Below are positions 56,624-64,000 of a stretch of 64,000 nucleotides of DNA, in pieces. Positions within the stretch are counted from its first letter, which is position 1; the number at the start of each line of letters is the position of its first letter. Below the pieces are notes generated by a model. It was not told the DNA's origin. It saw only the letters and a list, made by a program, of their open reading frames with translations, and did no database searches. The stretch is taken from NCBI GenBank assembly GCA_963722905.1, contig CAVROT010000004.1, positions 62,001 to 126,000 of the forward strand, in the 5' to 3' direction. The stretch is from CAVROT01 sp963722905. Lineage in GTDB: Bacteria; Pseudomonadota; Alphaproteobacteria; Rhodobacterales; Rhodobacteraceae. The translations under genes and the position numbers were made by a program.

Positions 56624-59593
56624 ATGACCGACCAGTCGGCCAACGACCAGTTCCGCGAAACGTCCTTCCTCCAGGGGCACAACGCCGAATACCTCGAACG
56701 GCTCTACGCCCGCTATGTCGAGGATCCGGGCGCGGTGGACGAGGCGTGGACCGGCTTTTTCGCGCAGATGGCCGAGGACGGCGACGACCCGCAGGCCGAG
56801 GCGGCGGGGCCGTCCTGGGCACGGCGCGACTGGCCGCCCGCCCCCGCCGACGACCTGACCGCCGCGCTGACCGGCGAATGGCCGGCCGCCGCGCCCGATC
56901 CGAAAGAGGCGAAGGCCGCGACGGACAAGATCCGCGGCAAGGCCGCCGCTCAGGGCGCCCCGGTCTCCGAGGCGCAGCTGCGACGCGCCGTCACCGACAG
57001 TCTGCGCGCGCTGATGCTGATCCGCGCCTACCGCATCCGCGGGCACCTGGCCGCCGACCTCGACCCGCTGGGTATCCGTCCCCGGGCCGACCACCCCGAG
57101 CTGGACCCCGCCTCCTACGGATTCACGGCCGAGGACATGGACCGCAAGATCTTCATCGACAACGTTCTGGGGCTGGAGATCGCCTCCATCGCCGAGATAC
57201 TGGCCATCGTGAAGCGCACGTACTGCGGCACCTTCGCGCTGCAATACATGCATATCTCGGACCCCGAGCAGGCCGCCTGGCTGAAGGAGCGGATCGAGGG
57301 TTACGGCAAGGAGATCGCGTTTTCCAAGGAGGGCCGACGCGCCATCCTCAACAAGCTGGTCGAGGCCGAGGGCTTCGAGAAGTTCCTGCACGTCAAGTAC
57401 ATGGGCACCAAGCGTTTCGGCCTCGACGGCGGCGAAAGCCTGATCCCGGCGATGGAGCAGGTGATCAAGCGGGGCGGCGCGCTGGGGGTGCAGGACATCG
57501 TCATCGGGATGCCCCACCGCGGACGGCTGAGCGTGCTGGCCAACGTGATGGGCAAGCCCTACCGCGCGATCTTCAACGAGTTCCAGGGCGGCAGCTACAA
57601 GCCCGAGGACGTCGAAGGGTCCGGCGACGTGAAGTACCACCTCGGCGCCTCGTCCGACCGCAGCTTCGACGGCAACACCGTGCACCTGTCGCTGACCGCC
57701 AACCCCAGCCACCTGGAGGCGGTGAACCCCGTCGTGCTTGGCAAGGTGCGCGCCAAGCAGGAGCAGATGGACGACGCCGACCGGACCAAGTGCATGGCGA
57801 TCCTGCTGCACGGCGACGCGGCCTTCGCCGGCCAGGGCGTCGTCGCCGAGTGCTTCGCCCTGTCGGGGCTGAAGGGCCACCGTACCGGCGGCACGATGCA
57901 TATCGTGGTGAACAACCAGATCGGGTTCACGACGGCGCCGCATTTCAGCCGGTCCTCCCCCTACCCCACCGACAACGCGCTGGTGGTCGAGGCGCCGATC
58001 TTCCACGTGAACGGCGACGACCCCGAGGCGGTGGTCCACGCCGCCAAGGTCGCGACCGAGTTCCGCCAGAAGTTCCACAAGGACGTGGTGATCGACCTCT
58101 TCTGCTACCGCCGGTTCGGCCATAACGAGGGGGACGAGCCGATGTTCACCAACCCCCAGATGTACAAGTCGATCAAGACGCAGAAGACCACGCTGACCCT
58201 CTACACCGACCGTCTGATCCGCGACGGCCTGATCCCCGAAGGCGAGATCGAAGAGGCGAAGGCCGCGTTCCAGGCCAAGCTGAACGACGAATTCGAGGCC
58301 GGCAAGGACTACCGCCCCAACAAGGCCGACTGGCTGGACGGCCGCTGGTCGCATCTCGACCGCAAGGGCGAGAAGTACCAGCGCGGCCGCACCGCGATCA
58401 CGCCCGAGACGATGGAGGAGATCGGCGTCGCGCTGACGAAGGCGCCCGACGGCTTCGCATCCCATCGCACAATCGACCGGCTGCTGACCGCAAAGAAAGA
58501 GATGTTCGACACCGGCACCGGCTTCGACTGGGCCACGGCCGAGGCACTGGCCTTCGGGTCGCTGCTGACCGAGGGGTATCCGGTGCGCCTGTCGGGCCAG
58601 GACAGTACGCGCGGCACGTTCAGCCAGCGTCATTCGGCGTTGATCGACCAGGACACCGAGCGGCGGTACTACCCGCTCAACCACATCCGCGAGGGCCAGG
58701 CGCAGTTTGACGCCATCGATTCGATGCTGTCGGAATACGCCGTCCTGGGGTTCGAATACGGCTTCTCGCTGGCCGAGCCCAACGCGCTGACGCTGTGGGA
58801 GGCGCAGTTCGGCGACTTTGCCAACGGCGCGCAGATCATGTTCGACCAGTTCATCAGCTCGGGCGAGTCCAAATGGCTGCGCATGTCGGGGCTCGTGTGC
58901 CTGATGCCGCATGGCTACGAGGGTCAGGGCCCCGAGCATTCGTCGGCGCGGCTGGAGCGGTTCCTCACCATGTGCGGGCAGGACAACTGGATCGTCGCCA
59001 ACTGCACGACGCCCGCCAACTACTTCCATATCCTGCGCCGCCAGCTGCACCGCAGCTATCGCAAGCCGCTGATGCTGATGACGCCAAAATCTCTGCTGCG
59101 CCACAAGCTGGCGGTCAGCCGGACCGAGGATTTCGTGACCGGATCGTCTTTCCACCGGGTGCTCTGGGACGATGCCCAGCATGGCAACTCGGAGATCGTG
59201 CTGAAGGCCGACGACGCCGTTCGGCGCGTCGTGATGTGCTCGGGCAAGGTCTACTACGACCTGCTGGAGGCGCGCGACGCCGCGGGGATCGATGACGTCT
59301 ACCTGCTGCGGGTGGAACAGTTCTATCCGTTCCCCGCCTTCTCGCTGGTCAAGGAGCTCGAGCGCTTCAAGGGGGCCGAGATGGTGTGGTGCCAGGAAGA
59401 GCCCAAGAACCAGGGCGGGTGGAGCTTCATCGAGCCCAACATCGAATGGGTGCTGACCCGCATCAAGGCCGACACGACCCGGCCGACCTACGTCGGCCGC
59501 CAGGCCGCCGCCTCGCCCGCGACCGGCCTTGCCTCGCAGCACAAGGCCCAACAACTTGCGCTGGTGAACGCCGCGCTCGGCATCGAAGGATAG
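56624..59593 (+). CDS. sucA: 2-oxoglutarate dehydrogenase E1 component
   Basis: 989 residues. ThDP-dependent decarboxylase of the 2-oxoglutarate dehydrogenase complex. N-terminal TSFLQGHNAEYLERLYARYVEDP (E2-binding helix region), HPELDP, GMPHRGRLSVLANV, GDAAFAGQGVVAE (ThDP motif) and HNEGDEP are all typical. AGGTGA lies 4 nt before the ATG. sucB follows after 5 bp. A decayed gene lies upstream rather than the direct sucD-sucA junction seen in many relatives. Confidence 0.98.
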   Translation: MTDQSANDQFRETSFLQGHNAEYLERLYARYVEDPGAVDEAWTGFFAQMAEDGDDPQAEAAGPSWARRDWPPAPADDLTAALTGEWPAAAPDPKEAKAATDKIRGKAAAQGAPVSEAQLRRAVTDSLRALMLIRAYRIRGHLAADLDPLGIRPRADHPELDPASYGFTAEDMDRKIFIDNVLGLEIASIAEILAIVKRTYCGTFALQYMHISDPEQAAWLKERIEGYGKEIAFSKEGRRAILNKLVEAEGFEKFLHVKYMGTKRFGLDGGESLIPAMEQVIKRGGALGVQDIVIGMPHRGRLSVLANVMGKPYRAIFNEFQGGSYKPEDVEGSGDVKYHLGASSDRSFDGNTVHLSLTANPSHLEAVNPVVLGKVRAKQEQMDDADRTKCMAILLHGDAAFAGQGVVAECFALSGLKGHRTGGTMHIVVNNQIGFTTAPHFSRSSPYPTDNALVVEAPIFHVNGDDPEAVVHAAKVATEFRQKFHKDVVIDLFCYRRFGHNEGDEPMFTNPQMYKSIKTQKTTLTLYTDRLIRDGLIPEGEIEEAKAAFQAKLNDEFEAGKDYRPNKADWLDGRWSHLDRKGEKYQRGRTAITPETMEEIGVALTKAPDGFASHRTIDRLLTAKKEMFDTGTGFDWATAEALAFGSLLTEGYPVRLSGQDSTRGTFSQRHSALIDQDTERRYYPLNHIREGQAQFDAIDSMLSEYAVLGFEYGFSLAEPNALTLWEAQFGDFANGAQIMFDQFISSGESKWLRMSGLVCLMPHGYEGQGPEHSSARLERFLTMCGQDNWIVANCTTPANYFHILRRQLHRSYRKPLMLMTPKSLLRHKLAVSRTEDFVTGSSFHRVLWDDAQHGNSEIVLKADDAVRRVVMCSGKVYYDLLEARDAAGIDDVYLLRVEQFYPFPAFSLVKELERFKGAEMVWCQEEPKNQGGWSFIEPNIEWVLTRIKADTTRPTYVGRQAAASPATGLASQHKAQQLALVNAALGIEG

Positions 59594-59598
59594 ACCCA

Positions 59599-61221
59599 AT
59601 GGCCACCGAGATCCGCGTCCCGACACTGGGCGAGAGCGTCACGGAGGCGACCGTCGCCACGTGGTTCAAGAAGCCGGGCGATGCCGTCGCGGTGGACGAG
59701 ATGCTGTGCGAACTGGAGACCGACAAGGTCACGGTGGAGGTTCCCTCGCCCGTCGAGGGCAAGATGGACGAGATCGTGGCGCAGACCGGCGACACCGTGG
59801 GCGTCGACGCCCTGCTGGCGACGGTGGCCGAAGCCGGGAACGCCGGCGCCGAGGAGGTGAAGCCGCGCGGCTCCGCCGAGGATGCATCGAAGAAGAAGAG
59901 TGTCAGCAACGCCAAGACCGAAGGCGATGCCGAATACGCCGAAGAGATCTCGCAGAAGTCGAGGGGCAAGGCGGACGGCGCAAGCGGTGGCGACACCATC
60001 GACGTGATGGTCCCGACGCTGGGCGAATCCGTCACCGAGGCGACGGTCGCGACCTGGTTCAAGAAGCCGGGCGACACGGTCGCCGCCGACGAGATGCTGT
60101 GCGAGCTCGAGACCGACAAGGTCAGCGTCGAGGTGCCGGCCCCGGCAGCCGGCACTCTGGGCGAGATACTGGCCGCCGAGGGCGAGACGGTGGCGGCGGG
60201 CGCCAGGCTGGCCGTGATGACGTCCGGCAACGGCGGCGCGGCCGCCTCCGACGATGCTGCACCCGCACCGGGCGAGCAGCCCGGCGGCTACGGCAAGGCG
60301 ACGGCGAAGGCGTCCGGGACGGATGGCGGCGATACCGAGGATGCGCCATCGGCCAAAAAGCTGATGGCAGAGCGGGGCATCTCGCCAGACGCCGTGACGG
60401 GCACGGGACGGGACGGCCGCATCATGAAGGAGGACGTGCTGAAGGCAGACGCGGCCCCGTCGGCTGCGCCGAACGCGCCCGCCCGGCCTGCCCAGAGGGC
60501 CCCAGTGGCCGCCGGCGATGCGGAACGGGAAGAACGCGTCAAGATGACCCGCCTGCGCCAGACCATCGCCCGGCGCCTGAAGGAGGCGCAGAACACCGCC
60601 GCGATGCTGACGACCTACAACGAGGTCGACATGACCGAGGTCATGGCGCTGCGGACCGAATACAAGGACCTGTTCCTCAAGAAGCACGGGGTGAAGCTGG
60701 GCTTCATGTCGTTCTTCACCAAGGCTTGCGTGCATGCGCTGCACGAGGTGCCGGAGGTCAACGCCGAGATCGACGGGACCGATGTGGTCTACAAGAACTT
60801 CGTCCACATGGGCATCGCGGCAGGCACGCCCACCGGGCTGGTCGTCCCGGTGATCCGCGACGCCGACGCCATGTCCTTCGCCGCCATCGAGAAGGCCATC
60901 GCCGAGAAGGGCGCCAAGGCGCGCGACGGCAAGCTGAGCATGGCCGAGATGCAGGGCGGTACGTTCACTATCTCGAACGGCGGTGTCTACGGGTCGCTGA
61001 TGTCCTCGCCCATCCTGAACCCGCCGCAGTCGGGGATTCTGGGGATGCACAAGATCCAGGACCGTCCCATGGCAGTCGGCGGGAAGATCGAGATCCGGCC
61101 GATGATGTACCTCGCGCTCAGCTACGACCACCGCATCGTGGACGGCAAGGGCGCCGTTACCTTCCTCGTCCGCGTGAAAGAGGCGCTGGAGGACCCCCGC
61201 CGCCTTCTCATGGATCTATAA
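59599..61221 (+). CDS. sucB: Dihydrolipoamide succinyltransferase (E2) with two lipoyl domains
   Basis: 540 residues, longer than E. coli SucB (405) because it has two N-terminal lipoyl domains. The attachment lysines lie in ETDKVTVEVP (about residue 43) and ETDKVSVEVP. A peripheral-subunit-binding domain (SAKKLMAERGISPDAVTGTGRDGRI) and the catalytic domain with YDHRIVDGKGAV follow. Long Ala/Gly/acidic linkers separate them. The lipoyl repeats share runs such as LGESVTEATVATWFKKPGD, suggesting a recent duplication or gene conversion. No lpd (E3) gene follows in this window. Confidence 0.97.
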   Translation: MATEIRVPTLGESVTEATVATWFKKPGDAVAVDEMLCELETDKVTVEVPSPVEGKMDEIVAQTGDTVGVDALLATVAEAGNAGAEEVKPRGSAEDASKKKSVSNAKTEGDAEYAEEISQKSRGKADGASGGDTIDVMVPTLGESVTEATVATWFKKPGDTVAADEMLCELETDKVSVEVPAPAAGTLGEILAAEGETVAAGARLAVMTSGNGGAAASDDAAPAPGEQPGGYGKATAKASGTDGGDTEDAPSAKKLMAERGISPDAVTGTGRDGRIMKEDVLKADAAPSAAPNAPARPAQRAPVAAGDAEREERVKMTRLRQTIARRLKEAQNTAAMLTTYNEVDMTEVMALRTEYKDLFLKKHGVKLGFMSFFTKACVHALHEVPEVNAEIDGTDVVYKNFVHMGIAAGTPTGLVVPVIRDADAMSFAAIEKAIAEKGAKARDGKLSMAEMQGGTFTISNGGVYGSLMSSPILNPPQSGILGMHKIQDRPMAVGGKIEIRPMMYLALSYDHRIVDGKGAVTFLVRVKEALEDPRRLLMDL

Positions 61222-61241
61222 GACTGCCGCCCGTGACCGGA

Positions 61242-61637
61242 ATGTCTACGAAACGCCGCGTGATGCGGCCGCTGAGCGTCCTGCCCCTGCTCCTGCTGCC
61301 GCTCGCCTGCGCCGCCCCCGGTCCGGACCTGCGGGGGCAGGCCGACCCGACGCAGCGGAGTGCACCCGAGCCGCGGCCCTCCGGACCGCCGACCGTGCGT
61401 CATGCCGGATCGACGGTCCCCTACGGCGACGATGCCCGGTGGCACCTCTTCGTCTTCGATCCCGCCGTCCCGCGTCCTCTGCGCGAACGCCTTGCCCTGG
61501 CGCGGGCATCTCTGCGCGACGACCCGGACTGCCGCTGGGTGCGCGCCGCCCGGTCGGAGATCGAGGAGCAGACGGCGCGGCAGGGTGCGCGTTACGCCGC
61601 GACAACCGTCGCAGTGCCGCTGCGCTGCGACGCCTGA
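61242..61637 (+). CDS. Small lipoprotein of unknown function after sucB
   Basis: 131 residues. Signal peptide with a lipobox (VLPLLLLPLAC) and a proline-rich region after the cysteine. The rest has DARWHLFVFDPAVP and DPDCRWVRAARSEIEEQTARQGARY, of no recognised family. The ATG at 61242 lacks a clean ribosome-binding site; GTG 61233 and ATG 61263 are alternatives. It starts 20 bp after sucB, so it is likely on the same transcript. Confidence 0.65.
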   Translation: MSTKRRVMRPLSVLPLLLLPLACAAPGPDLRGQADPTQRSAPEPRPSGPPTVRHAGSTVPYGDDARWHLFVFDPAVPRPLRERLALARASLRDDPDCRWVRAARSEIEEQTARQGARYAATTVAVPLRCDA

Positions 61638-61638
61638 T

Positions 61639-61680
61639 CCCTTCATCCTGTCGAAAATACTCCCGCCGGAGGCTCCGCCA
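61639..61680 (-). repeat. Short intergenic repeat, copy 2
   Basis: Identical over a 26-bp core to the element at 38438-38463, then a GC-rich tail GCCGGAGGCTCCGCC with dyad character. Here it lies between the convergent lipoprotein and LOG-family genes, just after the lipoprotein stop. Confidence 0.7.
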
Positions 61681-61719
61681 GCGCGGTCGGGAAACGTGGC
61701 TTCGGCGTCAGGAAGCCCT

Positions 61720-62580
61720 TCAGCCGACCGCCGGATCGTGTGGCCGTCCCGGGATGTCGTCGCGCGACGTGCCGGCGCCGGGCCAGTCGTCGATGAGCGC
61801 CAGCGCCTCGTCGGCCGTGTCCACCGTGCTGAAGAGATCCAGGTCCTCGCGCGCGATGGTGCCGGCTTCGGCCAGAGCCTCCCAATTCACGATCATCGAC
61901 CAGAACGCGCGGCCGAAAAGGATGACCGGCACCCGGTCCATACGGCCGGTCTGGATCAGCGTCAGCGCTTCGAAGAGCTCATCGAGGGTGCCGAACCCGC
62001 CGGGAAACACGCAGATCGCCCGCGCGCGCATAAGGAAATGCATCTTGCGCAGAGCGAAATAGTGAAAGTTGAAACATAGCCCCGGCGTCACGTAGACGTT
62101 CGGCGCCTGCTCGTGCGGCAGCACCACGTTCAGCCCGATCGACCGTCCGCCCGCGTCGGCGGCGCCGCGATTGCCCGCCTCCATCACGCCCGGGCCGCCG
62201 CCGGTGACGATGACGTCGTGCTGCCCCCCGCCCGTCACGGACCGTTCCGTGATGAGCCGCGCCAGCGTCCGCGCCTCGTCGTAGTAGCGCGACATGTCGC
62301 CCAGGGCCGGTGTGGCGCCCGCTTCTGCCCGCGAAGGGATCCGCGCGCCTCCGAACATGACGACCGTCGACACGATCCCCTGGGCGTTCATCTCCATCTC
62401 GGGCTTCAGCAGTTCCAGCTGCAACCGCACCGGCCGCAGCTCGTCCCGACACAGGAACGCGTCGTCGGTGAAGGCCAGCCGGTAGGACGGCGCGCGGGTC
62501 TGCGGCGTGTCGGGCACCTCGCGCGCGGTCTGGACGTCCTGCCTGGCGCCACGAAACGGCGTGGGGCGATCCTCGGTCAT
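61720..62580 (-). CDS. LOG-family protein (TIGR00730-like phosphoribohydrolase)
   Basis: 286 residues, longer than the usual LOG (about 190) because of an N-terminal extension of about 70 residues. Signatures are VTGGGPGVMEAGNRGAADAG and PGGFGTLDELFE, the PGGxGTxxE nucleotide site. The family hydrolyses AMP or cytokinin riboside monophosphates to a base and ribose 5-phosphate; in bacteria the true substrate is often unsettled. Divergent from dapD (99 bp apart). No strong ribosome-binding site before the ATG. Confidence 0.88.
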   Translation of the reverse strand: MTEDRPTPFRGARQDVQTAREVPDTPQTRAPSYRLAFTDDAFLCRDELRPVRLQLELLKPEMEMNAQGIVSTVVMFGGARIPSRAEAGATPALGDMSRYYDEARTLARLITERSVTGGGQHDVIVTGGGPGVMEAGNRGAADAGGRSIGLNVVLPHEQAPNVYVTPGLCFNFHYFALRKMHFLMRARAICVFPGGFGTLDELFEALTLIQTGRMDRVPVILFGRAFWSMIVNWEALAEAGTIAREDLDLFSTVDTADEALALIDDWPGAGTSRDDIPGRPHDPAVG

Positions 62581-62679
62581 CGGTCTGCCGGCGTCATCTC
62601 TGGTCTCTCGATTGCGCGTGCCACCATGCCGGCTTATAGCGCGCGCACCATCGGAACCACCCCAGATCGGAGCCCGCCC

Positions 62680-63522
62680 ATGTCGCACGCCCAGCTCGAG
62701 CCCGTCATCGAGGCCGCATGGGATGCGCGCGACACGATCACGCCGGCGACGCGAGGCGATGCGCGCGATGCCGTCGAGGCAACGCTGGAGGCGCTGGACT
62801 CGGGCGACCTGCGCGTGGCCGAACGGGCGGCCGACGGCATCTGGCATGTCAATCAATGGGCCAAGAAGGCCGTACTTCTGGGCTTTCGTCTGCAGGACAT
62901 GGGGGTTCAGTCCGGGGGGCCCCAAGGCGGCACCTGGTGGGACAAGGTCGACAGCAAGTTCACCGGCTGGGATGCGGACCGCTGGCGCGCGGCGGGGTTC
63001 CGCGCCGTGCCGGGCTGTATCGTGCGGCGGTCGGCCTACATCGCGCCGGGCGCCGTGCTGATGCCCAGCTTCGTCAACCTCGGCGCGCGGGTCGGCCGGG
63101 GCACGATGGTGGACACTTGGGCCACGGTCGGGTCCTGCGCCCAGATCGGGGCGGACGTCCATCTGTCGGGCGGCGTGGGGATCGGCGGCGTGCTGGAGCC
63201 GATGCAGGCCGGCCCCACCATCATCGAGGACAACTGCTTCATCGGCGCGCGTTCCGAGGTGGTCGAGGGCTGCATCGTCCGCGAAGGATCGGTGCTGGGC
63301 ATGGGCGTCTACATCGGTCAGTCAACCAGGATCGTCGATCGCGAGACGGGCGCCGTGACCTTTGGCGAAGTGCCGCCCTATTCGGTGGTCGTCTCCGGGA
63401 CCATGCCATCGAAGGGCGGCGTCAACCTCTACTGCGCCGTGATCGTCAAGAAGGTGGATGAACGGACCCGCTCGAAGACGGGGGTGAACGAGCTGCTGCG
63501 GGACGACCCGGGAACCGCATGA
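62680..63522 (+). CDS. dapD: Tetrahydrodipicolinate N-succinyltransferase
   Basis: 280 residues. Left-handed beta-helix with hexapeptide repeats (GAVLMPSFVNLGARVGRGTM, VGSCAQIGADVHLSGGVGIGG) and the C-terminal PPYSVVVSGTMPSKGG typical of DapD. It succinylates tetrahydrodipicolinate in the lysine/diaminopimelate pathway, needed for peptidoglycan. CGGAG precedes the ATG. A small hairpin follows the stop. Confidence 0.97.
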   Translation: MSHAQLEPVIEAAWDARDTITPATRGDARDAVEATLEALDSGDLRVAERAADGIWHVNQWAKKAVLLGFRLQDMGVQSGGPQGGTWWDKVDSKFTGWDADRWRAAGFRAVPGCIVRRSAYIAPGAVLMPSFVNLGARVGRGTMVDTWATVGSCAQIGADVHLSGGVGIGGVLEPMQAGPTIIEDNCFIGARSEVVEGCIVREGSVLGMGVYIGQSTRIVDRETGAVTFGEVPPYSVVVSGTMPSKGGVNLYCAVIVKKVDERTRSKTGVNELLRDDPGTA

Positions 63523-63527
63523 CGGAC

Positions 63528-63542
63528 GGGGCGTTCTGCCCC
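63528..63542 (+). terminator. Short hairpin after dapD
   Basis: GGGGC-GTTCT-GCCCC just after the dapD stop. Only 5 bp of stem and no T-run, so a weak candidate. Confidence 0.3.
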
Positions 63543-63598
63543 CTGACGCTTCACGAAAGCTGCCGCGTCGTCGCGGCCAGAAACGAGGGACGGACCTG

Positions 63599-63853
63599 AT
63601 GACGGGTGTAGGCTGGATCATGGCAATCATCATCGGCGCGATCGCCGGATGGCTTGCCGAGAAGTTCATGAAGGCAAACATGGGCTTGCTGATGAACATC
63701 GTCCTCGGTATCGTCGGGGCACTCGTGTTCAACTTCCTATATACCCTCGTCTTCGACGCCGCCCTGTCGGGTTGGATCGGGTCGCTCATCGCCGGCTTCA
63801 TCGGCGCGTGCCTGCTCATCTGGATTGCCCGGATGGTGCGCGGCCGCGCCTGA
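63599..63853 (+). CDS. GlsB/YeaQ/YmgE-like stress-response membrane protein
   Basis: 84 residues with three hydrophobic segments and the family start MGWI-like GVGWIMAIIIGAIAGWLAEK, then MGLLMNIVLGIVGALVF. Members of the transglycosylase-associated (DUF-type) family are small inner-membrane proteins induced by stress; no enzyme activity is known. GAGGGACGGACC precedes the ATG. Followed 7 bp later by an unidentified gene that runs off the window. Confidence 0.9.
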   Translation: MTGVGWIMAIIIGAIAGWLAEKFMKANMGLLMNIVLGIVGALVFNFLYTLVFDAALSGWIGSLIAGFIGACLLIWIARMVRGRA

Positions 63854-63860
63854 GCGGGCC

Positions 63861-64000
63861 ATGGCGGCGTCGGGACGGCCCCAGAGGGTCTTCACCCTCC
63901 TCGTAGAGGTCGGCAGGAATGCGGGTGACGGCTTGCCGCACGACGCGACCGGCGCCGCGATGGTGTGCTACGCCTCCGGGGTGGACGAGCCCGAAGCGGT
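63861..64000 (+). CDS. Start of an unidentified gene (3' end outside window)
   Basis: An ATG at 63861 opens a frame that stays open to the window edge for 46 codons (MAASGRPQRVFTLLVEVGRN...). It includes GDGLPHDATGAAMVCYASGVDEPEA, which looks like a conserved Rhodobacterales protein of about 100 residues that I remember only vaguely. The start is 7 bp after the GlsB-like stop. Function unknown. Confidence 0.55.
   Translation, partial: MAASGRPQRVFTLLVEVGRNAGDGLPHDATGAAMVCYASGVDEPEA

Noticed and set aside
56588..59626. A 1012-codon minus-strand frame over sucA.
   Set aside because: It mirrors sucA in codon phase and has no start site, ribosome-binding site or family motif of its own.

Overview
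The window is a gene-dense, high-GC chromosomal segment with the gene content of an alphaproteobacterium of the order Rhodobacterales (Rhodobacter/Roseobacter group). The evidence is the set and order of genes: comM, gshB, yraN and rsmI beside an lpoA-like gene, glnD and murJ; the mdh-sucC-sucD-sucA-sucB block with small lipoprotein genes in it; dapD beside a LOG-family gene; a VPLPA-CTERM protein; and many ATGA/GTGA start-stop overlaps. I saw no rRNA, tRNA, CRISPR array, prophage or intact insertion sequence.

Layout. 1-4.7 kb: end of a glutathione S-transferase-like gene, comM with a CtrA-type half-site upstream, then gshB, yraN and rsmI on the minus strand. 4.7-11 kb: lpoA-like, glnD and murJ in one tight plus-strand run. 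11-15.7 kb: a rhomboid-fold protein without catalytic residues, trpS with an overlapping DUF302 gene, an overlapping YHS/rhodanese pair, and a secreted esterase. 15.7-20.4 kb: minus-strand opgC-opgG-opgH operon for osmoregulated periplasmic glucans. 20.5-25.9 kb: a TTC38-like TPR gene and an overlapping operon of an inositol-monophosphatase-family gene, a ThDP enzyme and a class III CoA-transferase. 26-30.9 kb: stress-flavoured genes (dps, a YghA-like SDR, a GH13 alpha-glucosidase preceded by a strong hairpin, another SDR, a STAS-like protein). 31-33.6 kb: cyanide-insensitive-type bd oxidase with a 34-residue third subunit. 33.7-35 kb: a frameshifted secreted hydrolase.

35-42.3 kb: leucine/isovalerate catabolism (ivd, both methylcrotonyl-CoA carboxylase subunits and methylglutaconyl-CoA hydratase) with an ASCH gene embedded; HMG-CoA lyase is not in the window. 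42.5-48.2 kb: two small membrane proteins, a DegT-type aminotransferase, a phosphoglycolate phosphatase, and the glmU-glmS pair for UDP-GlcNAc. 48.5-52.6 kb: a twin PRC-barrel secreted protein, mdh with an overlapping glycosyltransferase, and a VPLPA-CTERM surface protein behind an AT-rich promoter region. 52.7-61.6 kb: sucC, sucD, sucA and sucB with two small lipoproteins and a decayed glycosyltransferase in the 1.2-kb sucD-sucA gap. 61.7-64 kb: LOG-family gene, dapD, a GlsB-like membrane protein and the start of an unidentified gene.

Most of the window is core metabolism and envelope biology. No wholly new multi-gene system stands out. The less ordinary items are the inactive rhomboid next to murJ, the IMPase/ThDP/CoA-transferase operon of unknown substrate, the two broken genes, the structured leader before the GH13 gene, and the short repeat shared by two distant intergenic sites.
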